Counted from the stretch's first letter, positions 34,027 through 45,269 are shown. The stretch: 64,000 nt of DNA from Sambucus nigra (GCA_949130495.1 OX422208.1:394714561-394778560), one strand, 5' to 3'. Made by a program: numbers and translations. The notes: a model not told the origin generated them from the sequence alone.

Positions 34027-35007
34027 TTACTGATAATATTTGTGCAGGTGCTCCGCATTCCATGCATTCTTAAACTCCTCCCCTTCTAAAGTTTCTATTC
34101 TGTAGGTTCCTGGTCGAACAACTTCTATAACTCGGTAAGGTCCATGCCAGTTCGCTTCTAGTTTGTTGTGCTTTTGAATCACTTTCTTTAGCACATAATC
34201 TCCTTCTTTCAAGTCGCACTTCTTCACTCTCTTGTTGCAGAACAACGCTGTTCGTTGCTGGTAAGCAGCATTCCTGATGGATGCTTCTTCTCTAACTTTC
34301 TCGAGCATGTCCAAGTCTAACCTTCTCATTAAATCACTGACAGGGGAGTTGAAGTTCAGCACTCGGTGTGTTGGGAGGCCCAACTCGGCAGGTATAACAG
34401 CTTCACTTCCAAATGCCAGCATATATGGAGATTCTCTAGTTGCTGCTCGGGGAGTAGTACGATAAGCCCATAGTACTGAATGTAGCTCGTTGATCCAGTT
34501 TGCTTTCGCGTCATTCAGTCTTTTCTTCAATCCATTTAGCAGCGTTCTGTTTGTCACTTCAGTTTGTCCATTGCTTTGGGGATGGCCTGGTGCCGAGTGG
34601 ATTTTCAAGATATTTGATTGATGACAATAGGCAGCGAACTCCTCGTTGTCAAATTGTGTTCCATGGTCGGTGATGAATGCATGGGGAAGACCATATCTAC
34701 AAATGATATTTTTCCAAATAAATTAGTACACCTTTTCGTATGTCATATCGAAAAGAGGCTCCGCTTCCACCCACTTAGTAAAGTAATCCACTGCGACGAT
34801 GAGATATTTAAATCTTCCTCTGGTCGTTGGAAGTGGCCCAACCAAGTCAATTCCCCACATGGCAAATGTCCAGGGGGAAGTAATGGGTGTCAACAATGCT
34901 TGGGGAGTTCTACGGATAGTGGATAAGTGTTGACACTTGTCACATTTCTTGTCATAGGCTATACAATCAGCCCTCATCGTTGGCCAGTAGTATCCTTGCA
35001 TCATCAC
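34027..35007 (-). pseudogene. Element D pol: integrase
   Basis: Two open segments in the same region of pol: 35007-34723 (KKCDKCQHLSTI zinc pair; D of LIVAVDYFTKWVEAEP) and 34608-34027 (E of HPQSNGQTEVTNRTLLNGLK; GPYRVIEVVRPGTYRIETLE; ending AWNAEHLHKYYQ). The piece between (about 34723-34610) holds the second catalytic region behind a TAA near 34723. The 193-codon C-terminal piece is intact. Ordinary Tat integrase without a chromodomain. Confidence 0.9.
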
Positions 35008-35520
35008 TCTTTACAAAAGCGTCCGACCTGCTACATGAGCTCCATAGGATCCTTCATGGACCTCTTCAATCAAATCTTTCACCTCGGAGGGATGCACACA
35101 TCTTTGTAAACCTGTCATAATTCCTCGTCTGTATAGGACACCATTAGTCAGTACATAATGAACAGCTTTAAACTTTAATTTCTTGGCTGCGAGTTTGTCA
35201 ATCGGTAATTCTCCCTCCTCAATATATGCCCTGATGGGATCCATCCAAGATGTCCCTAAATCAAGGGTAATAAAATTCACCGTCAGATCTTCATCTATGC
35301 TCCGACCAGCTAGAACTTCAATTGGGATTGTTCTTTATAGCTCTGTACGAGTAGCCGATGCTAATCGAGATAAAGCGTCTGCTCTTGCATTCTCCATTCT
35401 TGGTATTCTGATCAGTTGAACAGTAATAAATTCCGATACCAATTCCATCGCCTTTCCATGGTACTTAATCATCAACTCTCCTTTTGCTGTATATACACCA
35501 AGCATTTGGTTTACAATCAA
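35008..35520 (-). pseudogene. Element D pol: linker between second RNase H and integrase zinc region
   Basis: 35520-35335 encodes IPRMENARADALSRLAS, the usual end of RNase H. 35280-35011 encodes WMDPIRAYIEEGELPIDK and CVHPSEVKDLIEEVHEGSYG, the H-H part of the integrase zinc domain. Stops separate the pieces. Confidence 0.85.
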
Positions 35521-35880
35521 TTATGAGTCACTGCATACGATTACCTGCTCTGCCTTCATGGTTTTTGCCAGACTAAGACCTACAATCATCGCTTAATATT
35601 TGGCCTCATTATTAGAAGCTTGAAATTGAAAGCGTAGAGCATATTCTATATCGACCTCGTCTGGACTTTTCAATACAATCCCAGCTCCACTTCCCGGGGT
35701 GCATGATGAGCCATCCACATATAGGTTCCATACATGTATTTCGTCCTCAAACTTCTTATTGGACAAAGTTCCTCGATGGAATATTTGTTGCTCTTTTATC
35801 TCCATTTCTACTACACCTCGCTGCTCGTCGACCTTCTCCTCTTGCTCTCCGACCAACTTAAGTTGATCGGGGTTTAAATT
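35521..35880 (-). pseudogene. Element D pol: second (archaeal-type) RNase H
   Basis: VWNLYVDGSSCTPGSGAGIV and YALRFQFQASNNEAKY are visible at 35856-35593; the frame then meets a stop (TAA at 35593-35595) where E-A-L-I-A-G would follow. This second RNase H is typical of the Tat lineage and probably supplies the activity that the degenerate gRNH has lost. Confidence 0.87.
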
Positions 35881-36570
35881 TTATGATCCTGTAACATCCA
35901 CAGGTTGGTCGGTGTTTAGCTTTTGCTCCTCGGGGGTATCAGGATAAGTGAACTCTGCTATAAAATCTGCTGCTGCTTGCCCTTTTAACGACGATCTAGG
36001 CTCATAAATTATATCATATTCACCGAGTTCTATTGCCCAATACATCAATCTCCCTAATTTTTCTGGTTTATGAAGAGCTTGCCTCAACGGCATATCGGTA
36101 TATACGACTATGGTATGAGCCTGGAAGTATGGCTTCATTCTTCTACTCGCTTCGATCAGCGCCAGTGCCAACTTTTCCAGTTTTGGATATCTGATTTCTG
36201 CTCCTCGAAAGGCTTTACCAGTGTAATAAATTGGTTTTTCTACTCCATCCTCTACTCTTATTAATGCCGAGCTAACTTCATTTTCCGAAACTGCCAGATA
36301 CAAGTACAACCTTTCTCCCATCACTGGTCTGGACAACAATGGAGGTGCTCCCAAATACTTCTTCAATTCTTGAAAAGCTTTCTCGCATTCTTCATTCCAT
36401 TCAAAAGTGTTTCGGAGCGTTTTGAAAAATGGGAGGCATCTATCAGTTGCTCGTGATACAAATCTGTTAAGTGTTGCTACTCGCCCTGTAAGACTTTTCA
36501 CTTCTTTCTTTGTCGTTGGAGATCATAGTCCCAATAAAGCTTTGATCTTTTTAGGGTTTGCTTCAATGCC
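35881..36570 (-). pseudogene. Element D pol: RT end and gRNH
   Basis: 206 open codons (36501-35881): RVATLNRFVSRATDRCLPFF, EWNEECEKAFQELKKYL, then the gypsy RNase H in which the core aspartate position reads L-A-V-S-E-N. It ends YWAIELGEYDIIYEPR and DFIAEFTYPDTPEEQ. Loss of the acidic residue here is the rule in Tat elements. A stop before 36501 separates it from the RT frame. Confidence 0.88.
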
Positions 36571-38043
36571 TCATTGATTGACAATATACCCGAGAAACAT
36601 GCCTTCTCGTACTCCAAATATGCACTTGGTCGGGTTCAACTTCATTTGATATTTATCCAATTGATCAAAGTTCTGGCCTAAGTCAACTATATGGTCAACA
36701 GCTGTCTTGTTCTTTGTCAGCATATCATCAACATAGACTTCCATATTGCAACTGATTTGTTCTGCAAACACCTTGTTCATCAGCCGCTGATATGTAGCAC
36801 CTGCATTTTTCAAACCAAAAGGCATAACATTATAACAATAAGTTTCCCTAGGGGTAATGAAAGAAGTACTCTCCCTGTCTTCAGGTTTCATTTTAATCTG
36901 GTTGTAACCAGAATAAGCATCCATAAAGCACAACAACTCGTGTCCCGAGGTAGCATCCACTAGTTGATCAATTCGGGGCAAGGGAAAATGATCCTTTGGA
37001 CATGCTTTGTTGAGGTCGGTGAAGTCTACACACACCCTCCATTTGTTGTTCTTCTTTTTCACCATCACTACATTCGCTAACCAGTCTGGATATTTAACAT
37101 CTTCAATAAAGCAAGCTTTTTGGAGCTTCTCGACCTCCTCCTGTATAACTTGGTTCTTCTCAGGGCTGAACACTCTTCTTCTCTGCTTCACTGGCTTGAT
37201 CTTCTTATTCACATTGAGCTCGTGACATAAGAAATTTGGGTCTATTCCGGGCATATCCTCATGACTCCAAGAAAAAGTTTGTTTTCTGCTTTTTAGGAAA
37301 ACTATTAATTCCTGTTTTAGTGAGGCATCTAACGACAAACCTATCTGAGTTGTTTGTTCAGGGTGCTCGTCGTCCAGAATGATGTTTTCAGTAGCTTCCA
37401 CCACCTGACCTTTCACGAGTTGTGACTCGTCTCTAGGATCCAATGTTTCAATTTCTGCACCTTCATCCACCTGATAAGTAATAGTCTTTTTCCTAGATTC
37501 CTCCAGTTCCTCCTGCTCGACAGATGAATAGTAGCATTCCCGAGCTACTTTTTGATCACCCTTCACAACTCCTACTCCAAAGTTGGTTGGAAATTTTAGG
37601 CATTGATGTACCGTAGATGGTACCGCTTCGAACTTCTTTAATCCTACCCTTCCCATGATGATATTATAGGCTGATTGAATATTCTTACCCATCACGAAAA
37701 AGCGTACTCTTTCTGTTCGACAAGCAGGCCATGTACCAATGAACATATCCAACTTGATCGTCCCAAGTGGAAAAACTTTCTCACCAGTAAAATCGACGAG
37801 GGGCCTATGATCAGGCTCCAGCTGAGATAACTTTAGATTTAAGCTGTCGAAGCACGAATAGAACATAATATCAGTCGAGCTACCATTATCAACCAGTACT
37901 CTCGAGATCATCACTTCCTTCATTCTCATTTTGATCACCAATGGGTCATCATGAGGATACAACACGCCTGCGAGGTCGTTCTTTGAGAAATCGATGACCA
38001 GTTTTTCTTTGTTAACCTTCCTCGGGAGATTATCTTCAGCCAA
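36571..38043 (-). CDS. Element D pol: protease and reverse transcriptase, 490 codons open
   Basis: The longest intact retroelement frame in the window. Protease motif V-D-N-G-S-S-T-D-I-M-F (about residue 50), then an acidic linker, then RT: KQRRRVFSPEKNQVIQEEVE, NKWRVCVDFTDLNKACPKDH, the MDAYSGYNQIKM block, PFGLKNAGATYQRLMNKVF, and catalytic Y-V-D-D in MEVYVDDMLT, ending at FLGYIVNQ. All RT core motifs look sound. It would be made as part of a gag-pol polyprotein, so the ATG at 38043 is not a natural start. Confidence 0.93.
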   Translation of the reverse strand: MAEDNLPRKVNKEKLVIDFSKNDLAGVLYPHDDPLVIKMRMKEVMISRVLVDNGSSTDIMFYSCFDSLNLKLSQLEPDHRPLVDFTGEKVFPLGTIKLDMFIGTWPACRTERVRFFVMGKNIQSAYNIIMGRVGLKKFEAVPSTVHQCLKFPTNFGVGVVKGDQKVARECYYSSVEQEELEESRKKTITYQVDEGAEIETLDPRDESQLVKGQVVEATENIILDDEHPEQTTQIGLSLDASLKQELIVFLKSRKQTFSWSHEDMPGIDPNFLCHELNVNKKIKPVKQRRRVFSPEKNQVIQEEVEKLQKACFIEDVKYPDWLANVVMVKKKNNKWRVCVDFTDLNKACPKDHFPLPRIDQLVDATSGHELLCFMDAYSGYNQIKMKPEDRESTSFITPRETYCYNVMPFGLKNAGATYQRLMNKVFAEQISCNMEVYVDDMLTKNKTAVDHIVDLGQNFDQLDKYQMKLNPTKCIFGVREGMFLGYIVNQ

Positions 38044-38622
38044 GTTTATTCGTTGAATATATGAACAGGCTTGAGCTTCAGTAAGGTAAGCTTTTCTTTC
38101 TGCAGTAAGGTCTCCACCTCCTGCATCTCCACCTATAATAACATTACAATCAAATGATCCAAAACGTATTGAAAATACATCACGTTATGGCTGCCTTGGT
38201 CTTTTGGGAAGATCGGGGTCGTCTTCTGAATCATCTTCATGGTCTCTTTTCTTGTTCTCCTATGCTCGACGAGGAGATCTAGACCTCTCTCTTGCTCGGT
38301 CGCTGCTTCTTCTTTTATTTTTACGATCAACATATTTTACCAGTTTTCCTCGTCTAATGCGTGCTTCGATCTCATTCTGAAGAGCTATGCAATTTTTGGT
38401 CGTGTGGCCATGATCTTTGTGGAATTCGCAATATTTGGCCTTATTTCTCTTATCAGGGTCTGACTTCATTTTCTCTGGCCAGTTTAACTCCTCGCTGTTC
38501 TTGATTTCTTTAAGAACGTGGTTGATGTCTACCTTCAAAGGAGTATAATTTTCAAATTTCTTCAATACCTCCCATGATGGCTTTGTTTTTGAGTGCTTGT
38601 CACCACCATTGTTCTTATGCAA
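38044..38622 (-). pseudogene. Element D gag C-terminus
   Basis: 120 open codons (38622-38260) hold KPSWEVLKKFENYTPLKVDI and the nucleocapsid motif Y-C-E-F-H-K-D-H-G-H-T-T-K-N-C, then an RSSDRARERSRSPRR basic tail. The frame to 38133 is broken. Gag residues before this point are absent because the sequence at ~38622 changes to pararetrovirus-like DNA. Confidence 0.85.
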
Positions 38623-38857
38623 GAGAAATAGAAATATGGTATTGATATGGACTGGTATTTGTCGCGTAAATGGGTTGCCGTGTTAGCCTGTGTGGCGTTG
38701 AGGCTTATTCCCGAAGTAAATCGTTGACCACTGGGTGTCAGTAGTGATTTCTAATTCGGCTTATTATCTTCATCTAAATTTAGAATTTTGATTTGCATAT
38801 TAATTTCCTATTTCAGATCATGAGGTTATTACTATTCTAAATATTAACAGTTGTATT
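38623..38857 (+). other. Leader of the pararetrovirus copy
   Basis: Non-coding 235 bp before the first ORF. TTTCCTATTTCAG at ~38805-38817 is a splice-acceptor-like site, and GACTGGTATTTGTCG (~38650) only weakly recalls a Met-tRNA primer site. The left junction with gag of element D is near 38622 and is not exact. Confidence 0.4.
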
Positions 38858-39904
38858 ATGGAACTTAACCCCATGGATACACACACCTCACAAGAGTTCA
38901 TGAAGAACTCTTCTTTGATTGAATTTGATGTTCAGAAGGATCTGAACAGGTGGATTATTCCTAAGATCCAGCCTAAAACCATTTATAATACTAACTGGTA
39001 TAACTTTCATAGCAAGTACGCTATAAAGACTATGGAACAAACCATTAGTCTGAACGAGCAAGATAAGTCTATCGAGCTCTTTAAATGGGATGATCTTAAA
39101 GATCATATAAAAGATAAAAATTATCATTTTATTCATGTTGGTTTAATACAAATTGCTTTTAAACCTTTGACCCTCTCTGGTATGAACGCCTGTCTGCAAG
39201 CTACTCTACGTGATGGTAGATGTACTAATTTTAGACAATCTTTGATGGGAGCAATTGAGACTAGTCTATGTAATGGACCTGTCTATTTTGATGTGTTTCC
39301 AAACATAACTTTGTCTTTGTCAGACATGCACCTTTTTAAAGATTTGAGTCTTAGGGTTCAAACTAAAGGTTATAATTTTCTTCCGGGATCGGAAACTATT
39401 GGGATTATCTATAGAATTTATTACAAGGTAATGAATACTATGGCTCCCAATATCAATCAATTTAGTCCTTTTGGTAAAACTGTGTTAATTGACACACACC
39501 TTATAGATTCTAATGTACACACACCTAGAACTATAAGTTGGGACGAAATTGACTTCCCAGAGACTTGGGCCATAAAAAATGCTGTTCCTCTTCAACATCG
39601 TCAAATTAATGAAGTTGAAGACATAATTGAGGATAAAGATGGTGATGTTTTTCTAAACTTTATAAAACTTAATAGGTGTCAATCCTCTAGAGATCAATCT
39701 TTTAGAGCCCCTTTTGTTACCTATCCTCCATCTGCTTCACGACATTCTGTTTGTGAAGATAATCATAGAAACCATTCATATCAGGATGATATGAATCTTC
39801 ATGGTATTTTTACCAATGACCAAATACCTCATGGTATTTATGAGAAGAGTACTTCTCAGCGTAGAGAATCTCCTACGCCGTCTGAAATGAATGTCAGACT
39901 TTAA
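38858..39904 (+). CDS. Pararetrovirus movement protein domain, 348 codons, uninterrupted
   Basis: Open from ATG 38858 to TAA 39902. It shows features of the viral 30K movement-protein family: a mid-protein stretch around GRCTNFRQSLMGAIETSLCN, SLSDMHLFKDLSLRVQTKGY, and the LPGSETIGIIYRIYYKVMNT block. In family members it modifies plasmodesmata for cell-to-cell movement. The C-terminal ~100 residues are polar and low in complexity. In related viruses this domain is the N-terminus of a longer polyprotein; here a TAA separates it from 39923 onward in the same frame. Confidence 0.8.
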   Translation: MELNPMDTHTSQEFMKNSSLIEFDVQKDLNRWIIPKIQPKTIYNTNWYNFHSKYAIKTMEQTISLNEQDKSIELFKWDDLKDHIKDKNYHFIHVGLIQIAFKPLTLSGMNACLQATLRDGRCTNFRQSLMGAIETSLCNGPVYFDVFPNITLSLSDMHLFKDLSLRVQTKGYNFLPGSETIGIIYRIYYKVMNTMAPNINQFSPFGKTVLIDTHLIDSNVHTPRTISWDEIDFPETWAIKNAVPLQHRQINEVEDIIEDKDGDVFLNFIKLNRCQSSRDQSFRAPFVTYPPSASRHSVCEDNHRNHSYQDDMNLHGIFTNDQIPHGIYEKSTSQRRESPTPSEMNVRL

Positions 39905-40180
39905 CCCCCTTTCCTTTTTTTTATGGTTTTTACAATAAACAGGAAAGAGATTAGTGCTGAGTTCAACTTGCCAGGATATGCTAGCTTTAGAACTTGGTAC
40001 TTTAACAAATACAATAAGTATGAACTGGAATGTTATAAAAATGCATTTTATAAATGGGTTGAAGATAACCAATTGGTTACTTCTTTTATGGTTGGTTCCA
40101 AATGTTTTCTAAAGATAGGCATCTTTTTGTTCTTGAAACTGAGAATAAACAGACTCTTAAAACTGACTAAAAACATTTGA
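39905..40180 (+). pseudogene. Pararetrovirus polyprotein linker piece
   Basis: After the TAA at 39902 the same frame continues (EISAEFNLPGYASFRTWYFN, YKWVEDNQLVTSFMVG). Near 40110-40177 the reading shifts to frame 1, where the rest of the polyprotein lies. The ATG at 39923 is probably internal. Confidence 0.65.
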
Positions 40181-42117
40181 CAAAATGGACCACCGTGAAT
40201 AAACAGATTATATCTGTTGTTCACCCTCCTACTGAACCCCTTTCCATTGAAATTGGTAGCACCAGTAAAAGCGGTAGTTCTCCTAGGTTAGAAACAAATG
40301 CCTTTCTTAACCTTGAAACGGAAGCTAAAGTTATCAAATATCAGAATATGTTAAACTCTCTTTATAAACAAGGTAATTATATTAACCTTATCCTTACCAT
40401 GATAGGTAAGCAGCTCAATAGAATTGAGAACCTTCAGTTACACAATACTGCTAGGAATCCCCCTGACTTTGCAAAAAGTCTTGACAAACCTATAATTCAA
40501 CCTCCCATTGAAGTAAAAGGTTTTAAAATGGGCACTAAAACGGAGTTTATGTCCCAACTCAAAGAGATCGAGAAAGATCTCAAAGGGTTAAAACTTAACA
40601 CTTTATCCCAAGATGATTCCGAATCAGAATCAGATATCCCTTTGAAAGAAGTTCAGGGTTTTGAACTTTCTTTCGGTAATCCTGAAGATCATATCAATAA
40701 AATTACTTATAGTAATAATATTGGTAATATTGGTCCTGCTAGAAATTACTATCATCGACCAACTCCTCAGGACCTCCTTTTTGAAGAAAACACCGTGATG
40801 CAAAACACTTTTCATGGTAAATCCATATATGACTAGAACCTTGATGGCAAATCTGAATCTCAAATTTATGAGATGATTCATCAGATGTCCATGTATTCCA
40901 CCATATGCAAGCATAATGATGCTTCTGATCATAGCATTGCTCAAATGATCGTTCCTGGATTTACTGGAACCATTCGTGGTTGGTGGGGAAATATTCTCAC
41001 TGAAAACCAAAGAAATGAAATTCTTAATGCCGTAAAAATTGTCAAAAATGAACATATGCAAGACCAGGGAATACAGGATGCTGTTTATACCCTTATGCTC
41101 GCTATCATTCATCACTTTGTTGGCAGTGGAGATTACCACAAAGAACGTAACCGAGAATTACTTCAAAATCTTAATTGTCCTACCCTTAGCCAGTTTGGGT
41201 GGTACAAGGATGTTTTCCTTGCTAGGGTCACTCAGAGAGCTGATGGAAACTCTGAGCATTGGAAAGCCAAATTCATTGATGGTCTTCCTACTTTCTTTGC
41301 TGAAAGAGTTCGTAAGAAACTAAGAGAAGCTAACGATAGCATCTCTATCAATTACTCCGATTACACTTATGGTCAACTTATAAGTGTTGTCATTCAAGAG
41401 GGTCTTTCTCTTTGTAATGACCTTAAGCTTCAGAGACAGCTTAAGAAACAGAATCTTTCTGGAAAGAAAGAACTTGGAGAATTTTGTGACCAATTTGCTT
41501 ACAATACTCCTGAGACTTCTAAAAGTAAAGTCTCTCATAGAAACAAGAAAGTTTCTAAAAAACCCTATAAACGTAAAAAGAAACATTATAAAAATGTTAA
41601 AGAAGATAATACTAAAAAGAAATTCGTTAGGAAGAAACCTAACCCCAAATGTTTTAAATGTGGGAAGTATGGCCATTATGCAAACAAATGCAAAATGGAA
41701 ACTAAAATTAACAATCTTCAGATTGACGAACATCTGAAGACCCAATTAAGCAAACTTTTGCTTAATTCCAGTTCCTCTGAAGAACTAGAGGACTCCTCTG
41801 AGAGCGATGATGAGCTTTACCAGATCCTAAGCTCCAGTGACTCAGATATCTCCGAGAAAGGAGATTGCCAATGTAATGCTTTGACTAAGAGATGTGATCA
41901 TCTCCAATCTATAGTTCACTTGAATGGATTAAGTCTTAATGTCCTTACAAGTCAGCAGCAAACTATGATTGATATAATTAATCAAGTTACTGACACTGAC
42001 ATTAAGCTCAAGCTTATTAAGACTTGTTATGACCAGGAAAATATTCCTAGTTCTTCAAATTCCCTTTCTAACGAGTACAACCTTAAGGAGGTACTTAATC
42101 GCTTAGAAAAGGCTTGA
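40177..42117 (+). pseudogene. Pararetrovirus coat protein region with zinc knuckle
   Basis: A single frame from 40177 to TGA 42115, with one TAG at 40834. The central part (40873 onward) contains the coat-protein core (FTGTIRGWWGNILTENQRNE; WKAKFIDGLPTFFAERVRKK), then a lysine-rich stretch (41560-41645) and a zinc knuckle C-x2-C-x4-H-x4-C (41650-41691, CFKCGKYGHYANKC). A Ser/Glu/Asp-rich acidic segment follows (41765-41860), as in caulimovirid coat proteins. It would package the genome. The copy is nearly full length. Confidence 0.82.
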
Positions 42118-42708
42118 GAATTTAACAAGCCTGCTACTCTTAATGATCTAAGACATGAAGTCAATACCCTCAAAATTGAGTTAAGACAACTCAAGGATCA
42201 ACATAATAACATGCAAATTGAGATCGCTCATCTCAAGAATGTCTATAAGCATTCTAATCCAGAGACTTCAAGTGCTACTCCTAACACTGAAGATTCTGTG
42301 GATTATTTGGGTGTTATCAGCAGAGTACCAAGTCAGAAGTGGTAAACTACTGTTAACCTAGTTATCAACAAAGAATTTACTTTGAGTAACATCATTGCCC
42401 TTGTTGATAGCGGTGCTGATATGAATTGTATTCAGGAAGGAATTGTTCCTACTGAATACTTTGATAAGACTACTCAGTCTTTGTTTAATGCTAGCGGATA
42501 TAGCATGGGCATCCGATACAAATTAACTAAGTTTGCCATATGTAACAATGGAATTTGTTTTGACAGTACCATTTTGCTTATTGGAGATTTATCTCAACAG
42601 ATAATTCTAGGTACCCCTTTTTTATCAATGCTTATGCCAATTGATAAAATTGATTCTAGTGGCATATATACCACTATTCAAAACCAAAAAATTATTTTTT
42701 AATTTATC
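42118..42708 (+). pseudogene. Pararetrovirus coiled coil and aspartic protease
   Basis: After TGA 42115 the frame continues with a helix-rich segment (LRHEVNTLKIELRQLKDQ-type, 42150-42240), a TAA at 42343, and the protease with D-S-G-A-D at 42403-42420 and an I-I-L-G-T-P-F motif near 42601-42621. TAA 42700 ends the open stretch. The protease would process the polyprotein. Confidence 0.8.
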
Positions 42709-43818
42709 ACCCGATCTGAGATTAAGAAAATTAACTCTTTGACAAATAATATTATTTTCAAAGAAAACCATTTAAATTTTCTTCAAAAAGAAATCTCTTT
42801 TCTGAACATCAAACAGAAGTCGATGTCTCCTAGTATCAGGCAAAAGATTAATGTTGTTAAAAACCAATTAATAACAGAAGTTTGCAGTGATATCCCTAAT
42901 ACTTTTTGGGATAGAAAGAAACATATTGTTTCTCTTCCCTATGAAAATGATTTCAATGAAAAATCCATCCCTACTAAGGCCAGACCCAGTCAAATGAAGA
43001 CTGAATTCCTCGACCTTTGTAAGAATGAGATTCAGAGTCTTTTAAATAAAAATATTATAACTAAAAGTTATTCTCCTTAGAGTTGTACTGCTTTTTATGT
43101 TAACAAGGCGGCTGACAAGGAACAAGGTGTTCCTAGACTTGTAATTAATTACAAGCCTCTTAATAATTTTTTGCAATGGATACGATATCCATTTCCCAAC
43201 AAAAAGGATTTACTTGATAGGCTTAACTCTGCCACTATCTTTTTCTAATTTGATTTAAAATCTGGATATTGGCAGATCCAAATTGCTCCACAAGATAGGT
43301 ACAAAACTGCCTTTGTGGTTCCATTTGGCCATTACCAATGGAATGTTTTGCCTTTTGGGCTTAAGAATGCCCCTTCTGAATTCCAAAATATCATGAACGA
43401 TATTTTTAATCCTTATTCTGATTTTTCCATTGTCTATATTGATGACATCCTCATCTTTTCTCAATCGATTAATCAACATTTTAAACATCTAAAAATAATT
43501 AAAACTAATGGTCTAGTTTTTCTAAAATTGGCAAATCCTTCGTTTTCCAAGATTATTGAAAATGATGCCTCAGAGATAGGCCATGGTGGAATTTTGAAAC
43601 AATTAAATCCTTTCACTAAAAAGGAAGAACTTGTTTGTTTTGTTGCTAAATGCATTTCAAAATTTCAAAATGATTTATTTAATCAGAACTTTTTACTGCT
43701 AGATTGTAGTACTGTCACACAGGTCTTGCAAAATGATTTTGAAAATATTATTTCAAAACATTCCTCAAATGAGTGGCCCCTTCCTAATCTTCTAACCCAT
43801 GAAGTTTTTGCAGAACCA
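42709..43818 (+). pseudogene. Pararetrovirus reverse transcriptase and truncated RNase H
   Basis: RT motifs in order: PTKARPSQMKTEFLDLCKNE (~42970), VINYKPLNNFLQW (43141), DLKSGYWQIQIAPQDR (~43252), PFGLKNAPSEFQNIMN (~43348) and catalytic Y-I-D-D at 43435-43446. TAG 43078 and TAA 43246 interrupt the frame. Shortly after IFSQSINQHF the sequence jumps to a RNase H fragment (IENDASEIGHGGIL, ~43555), so the RT thumb and connection are missing. RNase H also breaks off near 43770, where the 13-mer AATGAGTGGCCCC occurs; it recurs at 43818. Non-functional. Confidence 0.85.
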
Positions 43819-45258
43819 ATGAGTGGCCCCTCTAGAGGGCGTGGCAGAGGCCGTGGGCAATCCCACCAAAGGCCTGGAAAAGAAAAGATGGTGATCAATG
43901 ATGATCAATATCCTCCGATACAGGATTACATGGAATTTCTTCGCCAGTGCGCGCAGAACAGAGGGAAGAATACCCCTCCTCTTAACCCCTTTAGCAAAAA
44001 GAAATCTGCCAAAGAGGTCTTGGAAACAATTAAGTACGATTTCATTCCTAATAAAAGGACTTCGGAATTGATACTTATCCTCAATGATGAGGACGAGAAG
44101 CAGATGTCTTCCCCATGGGAAATTAAGTCCCTTTACCTTGATACACATAATTATGATGTGCAAGAAGGAAAATACCGGACGGTATATGAGGCGATTCTCA
44201 CCGAGACTGAATCTGTTGTGTTTAACCATACTAATAAACACCAGAATAATTTGAAGTCTCCTATTGCTTATAGCAAGGTTGTTTTAAAACAGTTTATTGC
44301 TCCTCGCGAATGGGGAATTCATCATTTGAAAACGCGAAAATTAAGTTCGCACAATAGTTTCTATAATTATTGGGACTATGTCCAGGCTTTGACTAAAGCT
44401 TTTTACTATCAAAATCTTGAGCACAAACACACTTGGTTTTTTGTCCTGTGCCCAAATTCTTTAAAAGAAACTTACCCAGGATGGGTTATCAATTGGTGGG
44501 ACAAATTTGGTCAAGGAATTGATTTTTTCCCTGATGAAATTACCAAAGCAAAACTCTTTTTACCTTGGATTCAATTTCATCCAAAATTAAGAGGGAAAAC
44601 TAAAATCCCGGTAGGACTTAATACCCTACTGTTTTTTACCGAGATCGCTATTCCTTGGATCTCTAGATGAGATCTACAATGTAGAGTCAACAATCTCAAT
44701 GTTCCTCTACTTGAAAGAATATTTTTCTACAGATGGTGGAGTGGTGTTGACACTACTAATACCATTTTAAAAATAAATGAGAGCTTAAAGCAACGCATGG
44801 CCTCGGTTGATGATTCACCACCTCCAGCTGCACAGATGTCTCCAGCTGTTAATCCAATCAAGGATTTAAAATTTTCTATTAAGAAGAAATTTCCTAAAGC
44901 CACTGAGCAGGAGCTCCTACAGAAGGTTTTTGAATATACTCAAAGCCAATTCAGATCGGCTTTTGATTTTCCTGGGATGAAGACCAATCCTCTCAAAGAT
45001 GATTCTATTCCGCTACCATCAGATGATGATACATCCATGACCTCTGTCAAGAATGATAATCCTTTCTTTTGCCTTGCCGGAGAGTCCCAAAACCCAGAAG
45101 ATGATGAGTTTATTGATGACATGAACGACACCAACTTACCTAATAAACCAACAATGGAGGCATTCTTCAACGCACTGAGTTCTGCCTTTCCAACCCAAAG
45201 ATTGGATGGTACCTTTCCTAATCCGGACCCAGAGGATGGCCTAGATGATTTGAGATGA
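43819..45258 (+). pseudogene. Pararetrovirus second ORF (ORF2), 480 codons with one stop
   Basis: From ATG 43819 (MSGPSRGRGRGRGQSHQ) to TGA 45256 one frame carries only one nonsense codon, TGA at 44668. Deletion upstream has fused it in frame to the RNase H fragment. It shows an arginine/glycine-rich start, a central aromatic-rich domain (HNSFYNYWDYVQALTKAFYY; WVINWWDKFGQGIDFFPDE) and an acidic C-terminus (PLPSDDDTSMTSVKND). Florendoviruses have a second ORF of unknown function in this place. I see no catalytic motif. Confidence 0.72.
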
Positions 45259-45269
45259 ATGGCCCACCT

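Larger units (their letters stand above)
28321..38622 (-). mobile_element. Ty3/gypsy Tat-lineage element D (5' end of element missing)
   Basis: On the minus strand the order is gag (partial), protease, RT, gRNH, second RNase H, integrase, tandem array, antisense ORFs (plus strand) and 3' LTR (28321-28893). It is the best-preserved Tat element here: the protease-RT frame is 490 codons. The gag N-terminus and 5' LTR are not found; at ~38622 the sequence changes to pararetrovirus-like DNA, so element D is truncated or interrupted there. Confidence 0.9.

Noticed and set aside
41320..41745. 141-codon minus-strand ORF across the viral coat protein
   Set aside because: Phe/Ile-rich mirror of the lysine-rich coat-protein region on the plus strand.
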